From the NCBI GenBank assembly GCA_035547835.1, contig DASZTW010000005.1:682001-746000 (forward strand): a stretch of 64,000 bases of DNA, written 5' to 3'. The stretch is from Acidimicrobiales bacterium (GTDB lineage Bacteria; Actinomycetota; Acidimicrobiia; Acidimicrobiales; Iamiaceae). A model generated the notes under the pieces. The model had not been told where the DNA came from, searched no databases, and saw only the letters and a list, made by a program, of their open reading frames with translations. Positions within the stretch are counted from its first letter, which is position 1, and every line of letters starts with the position of its first letter. Of the stretch, positions 34,880 through 43,643 are shown piece after piece. The translations under genes were made by a program, and so were the position numbers.

Positions 34880-35995
34880 TTGACCACCTACGAGGAAATC
34901 CTCGGCCGCGCCCGTCTCGACGACGTAGACGCGATCCTCGAGATTGCCAACACCGACATGGACTCCACGATCCATGCCGTCACCGACAATGCTCAGGCGA
35001 TCTTCACGTGGGACTATGAGAAGGGATCCCGTCCGGCCCTCAGCCGCCTCTACGAGAAGGCGAAGACGTCTCAATGGAACGGCGAGACCGATCTGCCTTG
35101 GGAGACTGAGGTCGACCAGGAGCAATTGGCCAAGTTGATGGCGGCCCAGTTCGGGCTGCAGGGCGGTGACCTGAGCCACACCCCGTTCGCATCCTGGGGT
35201 GACGCCGAGTGGACGACGCTTGGGATCGAGAGCCAGAACTGGTCGCTGTCGCAGTTCATGCACGGCGAGCAGGGCGCACTCCTGTGCACGGCGAAGATCG
35301 TCGAGACCGTCCCGTGGATCGACGCCAAGTACTACGCCTCCACCCAAGTGATGGACGAGGCCCGACACGTCGAGGTCTTCGCGAAGTACCTCGACACGAA
35401 GCTCAGCGGCCATTATCCGATCAACGCCCACCTCGGGATGCTCCTCGACGACATCGTGGACGACAGTCGCTGGGACATGACCTACCTCGGCATGCAGATC
35501 ATGGTTGAGGGCCTGGCCCTGGCCGCCTTCGGCTTCATGCACCAGCTGACCACAGAGCCGCTCCTCAAGCAGCTGCTCCGCTACGTCATGAGCGACGAGG
35601 CCCGTCACGTGGCCTTTGGTGTCCTGTCTCTGAAGGAGTACTACGCCGAGCTCACCGATAAGGAAATGGCCGAGCGCCAGGAGTTTGCCTTCGAGGCCGC
35701 GGTGCGCATGCGTGACCGCTTCCTCCAGCAGGAGGTCTGGGAGCGCATGGGGGTCGCGCCGAAAGACGCCATCCCCGTTGTCATGGCCGCGCCCATACGC
35801 GCGGAGTTCCAACGAATGCTCTTCACCAAGATTGTGCCGAACTGCAAGAAGCTCGGCCTGCTCGACGCCAATGGCGGGTGGCTCCGCGAGCGCTTTACCG
35901 AGCTGCGCGTGATCGAGTTCGAGGACTTCGCCGACACCGGCGAGGAATACGAGGCGTTCGCGCTCGCCGAGGGCGAAGTTGCAGGTGCGGATTGA
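34880..35995 (+). CDS. Ferritin-like di-iron protein
   Basis: A 371-residue protein with SLSQFMHGEQGALL, VMDEARHVEVFAKYL and VMSDEARHVAFGVLSLKEYY: two DEARH motifs plus upstream ligands, as in R2-like and related di-iron oxidases. TTG 34880 is chosen because AAGGAG lies seven bases upstream; an ATG at 34838 would start inside TetR-derived sequence and has no ribosome site. The P450 gene follows within nine bases, so the two oxygenases are co-expressed. Confidence 0.8.
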   Translation: MTTYEEILGRARLDDVDAILEIANTDMDSTIHAVTDNAQAIFTWDYEKGSRPALSRLYEKAKTSQWNGETDLPWETEVDQEQLAKLMAAQFGLQGGDLSHTPFASWGDAEWTTLGIESQNWSLSQFMHGEQGALLCTAKIVETVPWIDAKYYASTQVMDEARHVEVFAKYLDTKLSGHYPINAHLGMLLDDIVDDSRWDMTYLGMQIMVEGLALAAFGFMHQLTTEPLLKQLLRYVMSDEARHVAFGVLSLKEYYAELTDKEMAERQEFAFEAAVRMRDRFLQQEVWERMGVAPKDAIPVVMAAPIRAEFQRMLFTKIVPNCKKLGLLDANGGWLRERFTELRVIEFEDFADTGEEYEAFALAEGEVAGAD

Positions 35996-36003
35996 CCAGG
36001 GCC

Positions 36004-37233
36004 ATGCGCGCCACGGACACCATCCCCGACCTGTTCTCACCAGCGGCGCTCGCCGATCCCTTTCCGTGCTACGCGGCGCTCCGGCGCCTCGGCGTTGTGC
36101 ACGATGAGGTGAACCGGATGTGGGTCGTCAGCCGTCACGCCGACGTCCTCGAAGTACTGCACCGACCCGAAGACTTCTCCTCGGCCGGCGGGTACGGAGC
36201 CTTCGCCTTGGGTGCAGCCGGACCTGGCGGTGGGGAGAGCGCACGCGGACGCGGCATAGGTCTGGACCGGGCGTTCGGCTCCCGTGTGCTCATCGCCAGC
36301 GATCCGCCGGAGCACACGATGCTGCGGCGGATCGTCAGTCGTGGTTTCACCAAGCGGGCGATGGCCGACTGGGAGGCGCGAGCCGCCCGGCTCGCCGATG
36401 GGCTCGTCGATGGGCTCGTCGAGCGGATGCGCGTCGGCGATGCGGATGTGGTCCGCGACCTCGCGATCCCACTCCCCGTCACCCTGATCGCGGAGATCCT
36501 CGGTGTTCCGGCGTCGAGGATGGCCGACTTCCGCCGGTGGTCGGAGGCACTCGTCGGCGCGTTGAGCAACGACATCGACATCGATAGAAGCGGGCTCGAG
36601 ATCGCCGCGATGGTTGGCTACTTCTCCGAGGTGGTCGCGGAGCGGCGCGCCATGCCGGGCGTCGACCTGATCAGCGCGATCGCACGATCGGCGCCCGACG
36701 GGGACGAGCTCAGCCAGTTCGAGGTCGTCATGTTCTGCATCCTCCTCCTCGTCGCCGGGAACGAGACCACGACCAACCTACTCGGCAACATGGTGCACGC
36801 CTTCTGGGAGCATCCGACTGAATGGTCGCGGCTCGTGCAAGATCCCGATCTCGCGCCACCCGCGGTCGAGGAGGGTCTTCGCTATTGCGGTCCCGTCCAA
36901 GGTCTCTTCCGCCAGACCACCGCGCCGACGACAGTCGGGGGGGTCAGTCTCCCCGCCGGCGCCAACGTCTACGTCTCCTTCGCCGCGGCGAACCGCGACG
37001 ACCGGGCCTTCGCCGAACCCGACCGGTTCCACGTCGGACGGGACGCAGGCGCGCAGGTCGCGTTTGGCCATGGCATCCACTTCTGCCTCGGGGCGCAGCT
37101 CGCGCGGATGGAGACTCGGCTGGCGATCGCGGCTCTCGCCCGCCGGGGGGTCACGCTGCGCGCCGCTGGTGCGGCGGTCCCCACCACGAGCCCGATCCTG
37201 CGCGGGTTCCGCTCGATCCCGGTAACCGCATGA
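36004..37233 (+). CDS. Cytochrome P450
   Basis: A 409-residue P450 unrelated in detail to the duplicated pair: I-helix VAGNETTTN, K-helix EEGLR, heme loop FGHGIHFCLGAQLAR. N-terminal LFSPAALADPFPCYAALR is typical of soluble actinobacterial P450s. Start ATG 36004; a TTG at 35992 would overlap the di-iron stop as TTGA. A short frame begins at its stop codon (ATGA, 37230). Confidence 0.9.
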   Translation: MRATDTIPDLFSPAALADPFPCYAALRRLGVVHDEVNRMWVVSRHADVLEVLHRPEDFSSAGGYGAFALGAAGPGGGESARGRGIGLDRAFGSRVLIASDPPEHTMLRRIVSRGFTKRAMADWEARAARLADGLVDGLVERMRVGDADVVRDLAIPLPVTLIAEILGVPASRMADFRRWSEALVGALSNDIDIDRSGLEIAAMVGYFSEVVAERRAMPGVDLISAIARSAPDGDELSQFEVVMFCILLLVAGNETTTNLLGNMVHAFWEHPTEWSRLVQDPDLAPPAVEEGLRYCGPVQGLFRQTTAPTTVGGVSLPAGANVYVSFAAANRDDRAFAEPDRFHVGRDAGAQVAFGHGIHFCLGAQLARMETRLAIAALARRGVTLRAAGAAVPTTSPILRGFRSIPVTA

Positions 37234-37516
37234 TCATGGAAGCGGTAATCCCCGCCGGGACCGTCGAGAAGCGGATCGGCGCGCACGCTTTGCTCGACGA
37301 CATGTCCTAGGTTCCCGGGCCGGCTCTCGGGGTCCGAGACCCTGCTCTTCGAGGAGCCCGACTCCGGCCCCGATCCCGGCCGGACGTCCCCTGCATCGAC
37401 GAGCTGGTGCGGAAGATCCAAGAGGAGATCACGACCGACAACCCGGTGATCGGCGAGCGGGGGACCGCTGCGTGGCGGCGACCCGGCGAGGCCGCCGTGG
37501 AGGTCAGGGCCGTCTG
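37230..37516 (+). pseudogene. Fragmented small gene behind the P450
   Basis: ATG 37230 overlaps the P450 stop (ATGA) and reads MIMEAVIPAGTVEKRIGAH before a stop at 37308-37310. Further on another frame reads IDELVRKIQEEITTDNPVIG up to TGA at 37514-37516. Both look coding, neither is complete, and I do not recognise the family. A decayed third gene of the di-iron/P450 operon is the simplest reading. Confidence 0.3.
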
Positions 37517-37567
37517 ACGCCGAGCAGTAGGCTGAGACATCACTGCGCGACCACTGGTGCTGTCGAC

Positions 37568-38206
37568 ATGGCCGAAGGGACATCGGGAGGCATGGCTGAC
37601 TCGTTGGCGGCAGAGGCCCTCGGCGTGCCCGAGGTTCCTGGACCCGATCTCGACCTGTACCTCGATGCGGCAGCACGTTGTTTCGCCCGCCACGGCCTTG
37701 GACGGACGAAGGTCGTGGACATCGCAGACGAGTTACGCGTGTCTCGCGTCACCGTCTACCGCCAGGTCGGCAACGTGGACCGGGCCGCCCGACTGCTCCT
37801 CGCTCGCGAGCTCGATCGTCTCCTGTCGACGCTGCTTCCCCGGCTCTCGTCCGCGACCCGACCCGACGACATCATCGACATCATCGCCGACGCCCTGCGT
37901 TTTGCGATCGACCATCCCGTCCTGTCGAAGGTGCTCCGCGACGAACCCGAGCTCGTCGGGGTCTTCGTCGTGACCGAGCTCGACAGCCTGCTGGAACGCC
38001 TCCGGCGACTGGCCGAGCCCCTCCTCGTCAAGCTCGAAGCGATCGGCGTCAAATCACCCGTCGATGTCGCCTACCTCGCCGACTGGGTTACGCGGGTGCT
38101 GGTCACTATGGTCTTGGCCCCCCCGGCGGACGACATTGACGGACACCTCCGCGCAGTCATGGGCCCGCTCCTCGCCCGGCCTGGACGAGCGGCGAGACAA
38201 CGCTGA
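37568..38206 (+). CDS. TetR-family regulator
   Basis: A 212-residue TetR protein with helix-turn-helix TKVVDIADELRVSRVTVYRQVGNVDRAA and a C-terminal domain ending in Arg-rich sequence. ATG 37568 or ATG 37592 may be the start. It converges on the PF10118-type gene at 38215 with eight bases between stops, so its target could be the bidirectional promoter at 39094-39182 (inference). Confidence 0.82.
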   Translation: MAEGTSGGMADSLAAEALGVPEVPGPDLDLYLDAAARCFARHGLGRTKVVDIADELRVSRVTVYRQVGNVDRAARLLLARELDRLLSTLLPRLSSATRPDDIIDIIADALRFAIDHPVLSKVLRDEPELVGVFVVTELDSLLERLRRLAEPLLVKLEAIGVKSPVDVAYLADWVTRVLVTMVLAPPADDIDGHLRAVMGPLLARPGRAARQR

Positions 38207-38214
38207 CCTTCGGG

Positions 38215-39093
38215 TCAGGCGCTATCCGCCGAACGGACGAGCCGGTCACGAAGGCTGCCCTCTTCGCCGAAAAGCTCAGTGCGCCAACGCGCGACCAGCT
38301 CCTCCGTGTCCCGGTCGTCCGGGTGGAAGCCGGGGCGGTGGTATTCGGCGATCCTCAGCAAGATCGTCTTGCGTGCGAACGGCGAGTTGCGCAGGTTGAA
38401 CAAGCTTGCCGCGAACCGCAGGGGGTGCCGCGCCGATCGGTCCGTGAGCACGCAGCTGGCGATCGACGCAGCTGCCACCGTCACAAGGGCCGCCGTGGTC
38501 ACGTCCATTACCAACAAGCGGATCACCTCGCTCCCGACCTGCTCGCGGTAGACGTCGTACGCCACGGACTTGTGCTCGCACTCCTCGAGCGCGTGCCACC
38601 GGAACAAGGCGCGCAGCTCCTCGGGCACTTCCTGCTCCTCGAAGGGGTCGTCGGCCAGTAGCTGCTCGGCTAGCACCGAGGTGAAGTGCTCGGCCGCGGC
38701 GGTGAAGGCGAGCTGCACCGCCTTGGGAGCGCGCCGATGGATGACGCCCAGGACGATTCCCGTCGCGCGATCGACGAACTTCGTCGGGTAGCCGAGATCG
38801 TGAAGCAGCAGGTTGAGCCGGTCGTGCTCCCGGCCGTGCATCGTCTCTTGGCCGATGAACCCGGCCACTTGCTGGCGGAGCTCGTTATCGCCGATGTCCT
38901 GGCGGTAGTTGCGGACGGAGTCGATGAAGAACTGCTCGCCCTTAGGGAACGTCGCCGACAGGATGGCCATGACGTGGCTCATCACGATGTCGCCGTCGAC
39001 GAAGTGCTTCGCGAGCGGCCTGTACCCGAAGGCGATCCGTCGGGTACGGACGCTCCGGTCGTAGGCGCCAGGCACCGCAGTCGCGTCATGCAT
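38215..39093 (-). CDS. PF10118-type ferritin-like metal-dependent protein
   Basis: A 292-residue paralogue of 6793-7695 with the same motif series: GQETMHGREHDRL, AAAEHFTSVLAEQ, HALEECEHKSVAYDVY. A hydrophobic stretch (ALVTVAAASIASCVL) follows the last motif. ATG 39093 is preceded by GAGGAGGAA. Divergent from the SDR-BVMO operon, sharing a promoter region with an operator-like site. Catalytic role unknown. Confidence 0.78.
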   Translation of the reverse strand: MHDATAVPGAYDRSVRTRRIAFGYRPLAKHFVDGDIVMSHVMAILSATFPKGEQFFIDSVRNYRQDIGDNELRQQVAGFIGQETMHGREHDRLNLLLHDLGYPTKFVDRATGIVLGVIHRRAPKAVQLAFTAAAEHFTSVLAEQLLADDPFEEQEVPEELRALFRWHALEECEHKSVAYDVYREQVGSEVIRLLVMDVTTAALVTVAAASIASCVLTDRSARHPLRFAASLFNLRNSPFARKTILLRIAEYHRPGFHPDDRDTEELVARWRTELFGEEGSLRDRLVRSADSA

Positions 39094-39113
39094 GGGACTT
39101 CCTCCTCGGTTGC

Positions 39114-39146
39114 GTAACGATGTTACAATAGCATCATATCGTTTCA
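39114..39146. promoter_or_regulatory. Bidirectional regulatory region with operator-like repeats
   Basis: GTAAC-gat-GTTAC (39114-39126) is a perfect palindrome. Overlapping it, GTTACAAT-N10-CGTTTCA (39122-39146) matches the text at 3662-3686 exactly in both boxes and spacing. It lies between the di-iron gene (minus, start 39093) and the SDR gene (plus, start 39183). Confidence 0.6.
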
Positions 39147-39182
39147 CGTCTCGACGAGGCGGACAGACCGTCAGGAGCCCGC

Positions 39183-40025
39183 ATGCAACTAGAAGGCCGC
39201 GTCGCCGCAGTCACCGGCGCAGGATCGGGCATCGGCCGCGCCGTCGCCCTTGAGCTCGCGAGGAGGGGGTGCCTGCTCGCCGTCTCCGACATCGACGCGG
39301 CGGGTCTAGACGGCACGGTGGCGATGCTCGACGGACTAGGCGCACCGACGATCCACCACCTCGTGGATGTGTCTGACCGCAACGCGGTCGAGGACTGGGC
39401 CGGCAAGGTCGTCGCCGAACACGGGCGCGCCAACGTCATCGTCAACAACGCCGGCGTGGCCCTCGGCGCCACGGTCGAGGCGATGAGTTACGAAGACATC
39501 GAATGGCTCATGGGCATCAACTTCTGGGGTGTCGTGCACGGCACGAAGGCCTTCCTTCCGCACCTGAAGGCGGCCGGCGAGGGGCACATCGTCAACGTGT
39601 CCAGCGTGTTTGGATTGATGGGCATCCCGTCGCAGTCCGCGTACAACGCAGCGAAGTTCGCTGTTCGCGGCTTCACCGAGGCGCTCCGCATCGAGCTCGA
39701 CGCTGATGGAACAGGGGTGTCGTGCACGACGATCCACCCGGGTGGCATCAAGACGAACATCGCACGGAACGCCCGCTTCGACGAGGACACCGTGCGAGGG
39801 CTCGGCCAGGATCCAGACCGGCTCGCCGCCGCGGCGGACCGCGCGTTCCTCACGAGCCCGGAGAAGGCGGCCGCCGTCATCGTGGGCGCACTCGAGGCCA
39901 ACAAGCGGCGCGCGTTCGTCGGCCCCGACGCCCATGCGTTTCGTCTGCTCTCTCTCCTCCCACCCGGCGTTTACCAGAATCTGATCCGCTTCGGGATCAA
40001 CCTCGGAACGAGGGTCGCTCACTGA
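39183..40025 (+). CDS. Short-chain dehydrogenase/reductase
   Basis: A 280-residue classical SDR: TGAGSGIGRA for NAD(P), NNAGV, SSVFGLMG and the active YxxxK in SAYNAAKFAVRG. It oxidises a hydroxyl to a ketone or the reverse. AGGAG precedes ATG 39183. Its stop shares one base with the start of the Baeyer-Villiger monooxygenase (TGATG at 40023-40027), so alcohol oxidation followed by oxygen insertion is a natural functional pair. Confidence 0.9.
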   Translation: MQLEGRVAAVTGAGSGIGRAVALELARRGCLLAVSDIDAAGLDGTVAMLDGLGAPTIHHLVDVSDRNAVEDWAGKVVAEHGRANVIVNNAGVALGATVEAMSYEDIEWLMGINFWGVVHGTKAFLPHLKAAGEGHIVNVSSVFGLMGIPSQSAYNAAKFAVRGFTEALRIELDADGTGVSCTTIHPGGIKTNIARNARFDEDTVRGLGQDPDRLAAAADRAFLTSPEKAAAVIVGALEANKRRAFVGPDAHAFRLLSLLPPGVYQNLIRFGINLGTRVAH

Positions 40026-41584
40026 TGAAGCGCGCACCCGACCACCACGTTGTCATCGTCGGCGCCGGTTTCGGCGGTCTCGGCGCAGCTATCGAGTTGC
40101 GTCGAGCCGGCATCGACGACTTCGTCATCCTCGAGAAATGGGACGGTGTTGGCGGGACCTGGCGCGCCAACACCTATCCGGGTGTTGCCGTGGACATCCC
40201 TTCCTTCATGTACAGCTTCAGCTACGAGCAGCGCGGAACATGGAGCCGGCTGTTTGCCCCAGGGTCGGAGCTCCTGGCGTACGCGGAGGACGTGGCCGAC
40301 CGGCACCACCTGCGGCCGAAGATCCGGTTCGAGACGACGGTCGTGTCGCTGACGTTCGACGAGGTCGACGATCTCTGGCGCATCCACGTCTCCGATGACG
40401 ACGGCGACAGGACGATCTCCGCTCGGTTCGTCATCTCTGCCATCGGTGCGCTCGAGCGGCCGGTGCTGCCCGACATTCCCGGGATCGGCGACTTCGGTGG
40501 AACGATCGTCCACACGGCTCGATGGCAACATGACCTCGATCTCTCCGGGAAGCGGGTCGCCTGCATCGGCACCGGAGCCTCCGCTCTCCAGCTGATTCCC
40601 GAGATCGCCGCGGCAGTCGAGTCCCTCGACGTCTATCAGCGCACCGCCATCTGGGTCGCCCCGAAGCTCGACCCTCGGATCGGTGTCGTAGGGCGGGCCG
40701 TGCTTTCGGTGCCGCCCATTCGATCCGCTGTCCGCGGTGTCGGAACCGTCGCTTTCGACCTTGCCGGCAACGTGATCTTTCAACACCGCCTGCGACCCGT
40801 CCGGGCCGGGCTCGAAGCAGGGCTCAGGGCGTGGATGCGTCGCCAGGTGGACGACCCAGCGACTCGGGAGGCGTTGATCCCCGATTACGGCTTCGGCTGC
40901 AAGCGGCCGTCCATGTCCAACGGCTACCTCAGCGCCTTCAACCGTCCCAACGTCGAGCTGGTCACCACGCCGATCGAAGGCGTCACCCCAGCCGGCGTGG
41001 TTACAACCGATGGCACCGAGCGAACCGCCGACGTGCTCATCTGCGCAACCGGGTTCCGCATCATGGCGGAGGCCGAGCCGGTCCCGTTCCCGATCTATGG
41101 CCGCAACGGCGTCGAGCTCGGCGCGCACTGGCTCGAACAACGGTTCCATGCCTACCAGGGGGTCAGCGTCTGCGGTTTCCCCAACCTCTTCTCCGTCGCA
41201 GGACCCTACGGGTTCGTCGTCGGCTCGTACTTCTGGATGATCGAGGCAACGACAAAACATGCTGCACGCGTGATCGCCGAAACCGACCGGCGTGCGCAGA
41301 CGACGGCCGAGATCCGTCGCGGCCCGCAGGATAGGTACGTCGAGCAGTGCCGGGAGCGACAAGCCGGAAGCCCCCTCTTCGGGGACGTATGCGCGACGTC
41401 GAACACCTACTACGTGAACTTCCAGGGCGACAGCCCCCTTCGGCCCTCTCTCTACGCGGAGATGTGGTGGCAGAACCGCCACTTCCCCCTCTCCCACTAC
41501 CGGTACGCGACGGCCCCACGGCCGGTTGCGCCTCCCGCTCGACGCCAGACACGCAAGCCGAAGTTGGTCCCGCAACCCAGGTAG
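40025..41584 (+). CDS. Baeyer-Villiger-type flavin monooxygenase
   Basis: A 519-residue class B flavoprotein: FAD site VVIVGAGFGGLGAA (residues 9-22), GGTWRANTYPGVAVDIPS, fingerprint FGGTIVHTARW, NADPH site VACIGTGASALQ, and DVLICATGF. The start is coupled to the SDR gene. Expected reaction: ketone to ester or lactone with NADPH and O2. The closest well-known relatives are 4-hydroxyacetophenone- and cyclic-ketone-type monooxygenases; substrate unknown. Confidence 0.88.
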   Translation: MKRAPDHHVVIVGAGFGGLGAAIELRRAGIDDFVILEKWDGVGGTWRANTYPGVAVDIPSFMYSFSYEQRGTWSRLFAPGSELLAYAEDVADRHHLRPKIRFETTVVSLTFDEVDDLWRIHVSDDDGDRTISARFVISAIGALERPVLPDIPGIGDFGGTIVHTARWQHDLDLSGKRVACIGTGASALQLIPEIAAAVESLDVYQRTAIWVAPKLDPRIGVVGRAVLSVPPIRSAVRGVGTVAFDLAGNVIFQHRLRPVRAGLEAGLRAWMRRQVDDPATREALIPDYGFGCKRPSMSNGYLSAFNRPNVELVTTPIEGVTPAGVVTTDGTERTADVLICATGFRIMAEAEPVPFPIYGRNGVELGAHWLEQRFHAYQGVSVCGFPNLFSVAGPYGFVVGSYFWMIEATTKHAARVIAETDRRAQTTAEIRRGPQDRYVEQCRERQAGSPLFGDVCATSNTYYVNFQGDSPLRPSLYAEMWWQNRHFPLSHYRYATAPRPVAPPARRQTRKPKLVPQPR

Positions 41585-41636
41585 CCGGCCGGGCCGAAGC
41601 CCGACGCTAGGAGCCGCCGAACAGCGGTCGGATGAT

Positions 41637-41669
41637 ACAGCCATCAAGATCTGTTGTATGTCGTAAGCT
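41637..41669 (+). promoter_or_regulatory. Operator-like box and promoter of third monooxygenase
   Basis: ACAG-N10-CTGTTGTAT (41637-41659) matches the boxes at 19922 and 34433 apart from one base. ATACA/TGTAT (41635-41659) are inverted. A -10-like TAAGCT (41664-41669) lies eight bases before ATG 41678, again suggesting a leaderless message. Confidence 0.45.
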
Positions 41670-41677
41670 CCTCGACA

Positions 41678-43303
41678 ATGGCTGAGTCAACCCCCTTGAC
41701 GCCCGAGTACGACGTCGTCCTGGTCGGGGCCGGCTTCGCCGGGCTCTACCAACTGCACCGCCTACGGGCCCTCGGCCTTTCGGTCGTTCTGCTCGAGGCG
41801 GGAGCCGGACTCGGCGGCATCTGGCACTGGAACTGCTATCCCGGGGCCCGCGTCGACACCCACGTGCCCATGTACGAGTACTCGGACGAGACGATCTGGC
41901 GAGACTGGTACTGGGATCAGCGGTTCCCCGACTGGCGCGCCCTGCGCCGGTACTTCGAGCACGTCGACGACGTCTGGGAGCTGCGTCGCGACATTCGCTT
42001 TGACGCGCGCGTCCAGGGGGCGTCGTGGAACGAGTCGAGCCATACCTGGTCCGTCCGGACCACCGACCGTGAGAGACTGCAGGCGCGATTTGTGGTCCTG
42101 TGCACTGGCTTCGCCGCCAAGGCGTTCGTGCCAAGCATCCCCGGTTTGGACGACTTCCGCGGCGCCTGCCACCACACGGCCCACTGGCCGCAGGACGGCG
42201 TCGACCTCGAAGGTCTGCGAGTCGGGATCATCGGCACCGGCGCGAGCGGTGTGCAAGTGACCCAGGAAGCTGCGAAGGTCGCCGCCGAGGTGATCGTGTT
42301 CCAGCGCACGCCGATGATGGCGCTGCCGATGCGCCAACGAGAGCTCACGCGCGAGGAGCAAGACGCCGCGAAGGCGGACTACCCCGCCCGATTCGACCTG
42401 CGGCGCCGGACCAACACCGGATTCGACTACCGGTCCACCGGCGACTCGACCTTCGCCGTGTCCGCCGAGGAGCGGGCCGCGGTCTACGAACGCCTGTGGG
42501 AAGCGGGCGGCTTTAGCTTCTGGGCCGGCGGGTTCAACGACATCGTGTTCGACGAACGCGCCAACAGCTTGGCGTACGACTTCTGGCGAGACCGCGTCCG
42601 CGAGCGCCTGCGCGACCCGCTGACGGCCGAACTCCTCGCTCCATCTGTGGCACCGCACCCGTTCGGCGTCAAGCGTCCGTCGCTCGAGCAGGACTTCTAC
42701 GACCTCTTCAACCAGTCCAACGTCTCACTCGTGGATCTCCGGTCGGACCCGATCGAGGGTGTCACCCGAGACGGCTTACGCACGCGGACGCGTCAGCACG
42801 ACCTCGACGTTCTCGTGCTCGCAACGGGCTTCGATGCCGTCACCGGAGGACTCACGAGCTTGGACCTTCGAGGCACGACCGGCGGCACACTCGCTGACCA
42901 TTGGCGCGACGGCGTGCGCACCCAACTGGGACTAATGTGCGCTGGCTTTCCCAACCTCTTCTTCCTGTATGGCCCACAGAGCCCATCGGGCTTCTGCAAC
43001 GGTCCAACCTGCGCGGAGGTCCAGGGCGACTGGCTCATCGACCTGTTGGAGCATCTCGCAGGCCGCGGGGTCACGAGGGTCGAACCCACGCCGGAGGCCG
43101 AGCTTGCATGGCGGGAACAGGTGCAGAGCATCGCTGCCATGACTCTCTTCCCCCGAGCGGACTCGTGGTACATGGGCGCCAACATCCCCGGCAAGACGCG
43201 GGAGATGCTGAACTGGCCGGGCGGTCTGCAGCTCTACCTCTCGGCGTGCTCGTCTGCCGCGGACGACGGCTATCGGGGCTTCGTGTTCGGTCCGGGCGCG
43301 TGA
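41678..43303 (+). CDS. Baeyer-Villiger monooxygenase (CHMO/PAMO/steroid-monooxygenase-like)
   Basis: A 541-residue protein, the length of phenylacetone and cyclohexanone monooxygenases. FAD site VVLVGAGFAGLYQLHRLR, GGIWHWNCYPGARVDTHV, fingerprint FRGACHHTAHWP, NADPH site VGIIGTGASGVQ, VLVLATGFDAVTGG, and FPNLFFLYGPQSPSG. Expected to make lactones or esters from cyclic or side-chain ketones. It stands alone with its own promoter at 41637-41669. Confidence 0.9.
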   Translation: MAESTPLTPEYDVVLVGAGFAGLYQLHRLRALGLSVVLLEAGAGLGGIWHWNCYPGARVDTHVPMYEYSDETIWRDWYWDQRFPDWRALRRYFEHVDDVWELRRDIRFDARVQGASWNESSHTWSVRTTDRERLQARFVVLCTGFAAKAFVPSIPGLDDFRGACHHTAHWPQDGVDLEGLRVGIIGTGASGVQVTQEAAKVAAEVIVFQRTPMMALPMRQRELTREEQDAAKADYPARFDLRRRTNTGFDYRSTGDSTFAVSAEERAAVYERLWEAGGFSFWAGGFNDIVFDERANSLAYDFWRDRVRERLRDPLTAELLAPSVAPHPFGVKRPSLEQDFYDLFNQSNVSLVDLRSDPIEGVTRDGLRTRTRQHDLDVLVLATGFDAVTGGLTSLDLRGTTGGTLADHWRDGVRTQLGLMCAGFPNLFFLYGPQSPSGFCNGPTCAEVQGDWLIDLLEHLAGRGVTRVEPTPEAELAWREQVQSIAAMTLFPRADSWYMGANIPGKTREMLNWPGGLQLYLSACSSAADDGYRGFVFGPGA

Positions 43304-43643
43304 CGCGGGCGGGCGACGAGAGGTAAAGCCTGTCGCGTCCTCACCACCCAGCTCGTTCCACCAGCCTGCACAGTCGAACCGTCGAACTCGGGGAGACCTG
43401 CCGAGCCGCCAAGGTCGGAGTCGCCAACCGTCGAGAGCGATCGCGGCGGCCGCGTCGCCGGCTGCACGAAGGGCTGTCGCTCATGCCCCTTGACGCCCCA
43501 GATCCGCGGCGATGCGCGTGGCAGGCCGCGCGGCTACAGGTCGGGGAAGTGAGGAGCGTGGCGTCTGTCAGGTTTTTGAGGGCCACGGGACACTCCCCAG
43601 TCCGAGGTCGGCTGTCGGGTGGAGGGGACTGACGGGGCCTCGT
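43304..43643. other. Convergent intergenic region, no gene seen
   Basis: Lies between the stops of the BVMO (plus) and MmpL (minus). Only short antisense-like frames are open; no clear hairpin with T-run was found. Confidence 0.45.
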
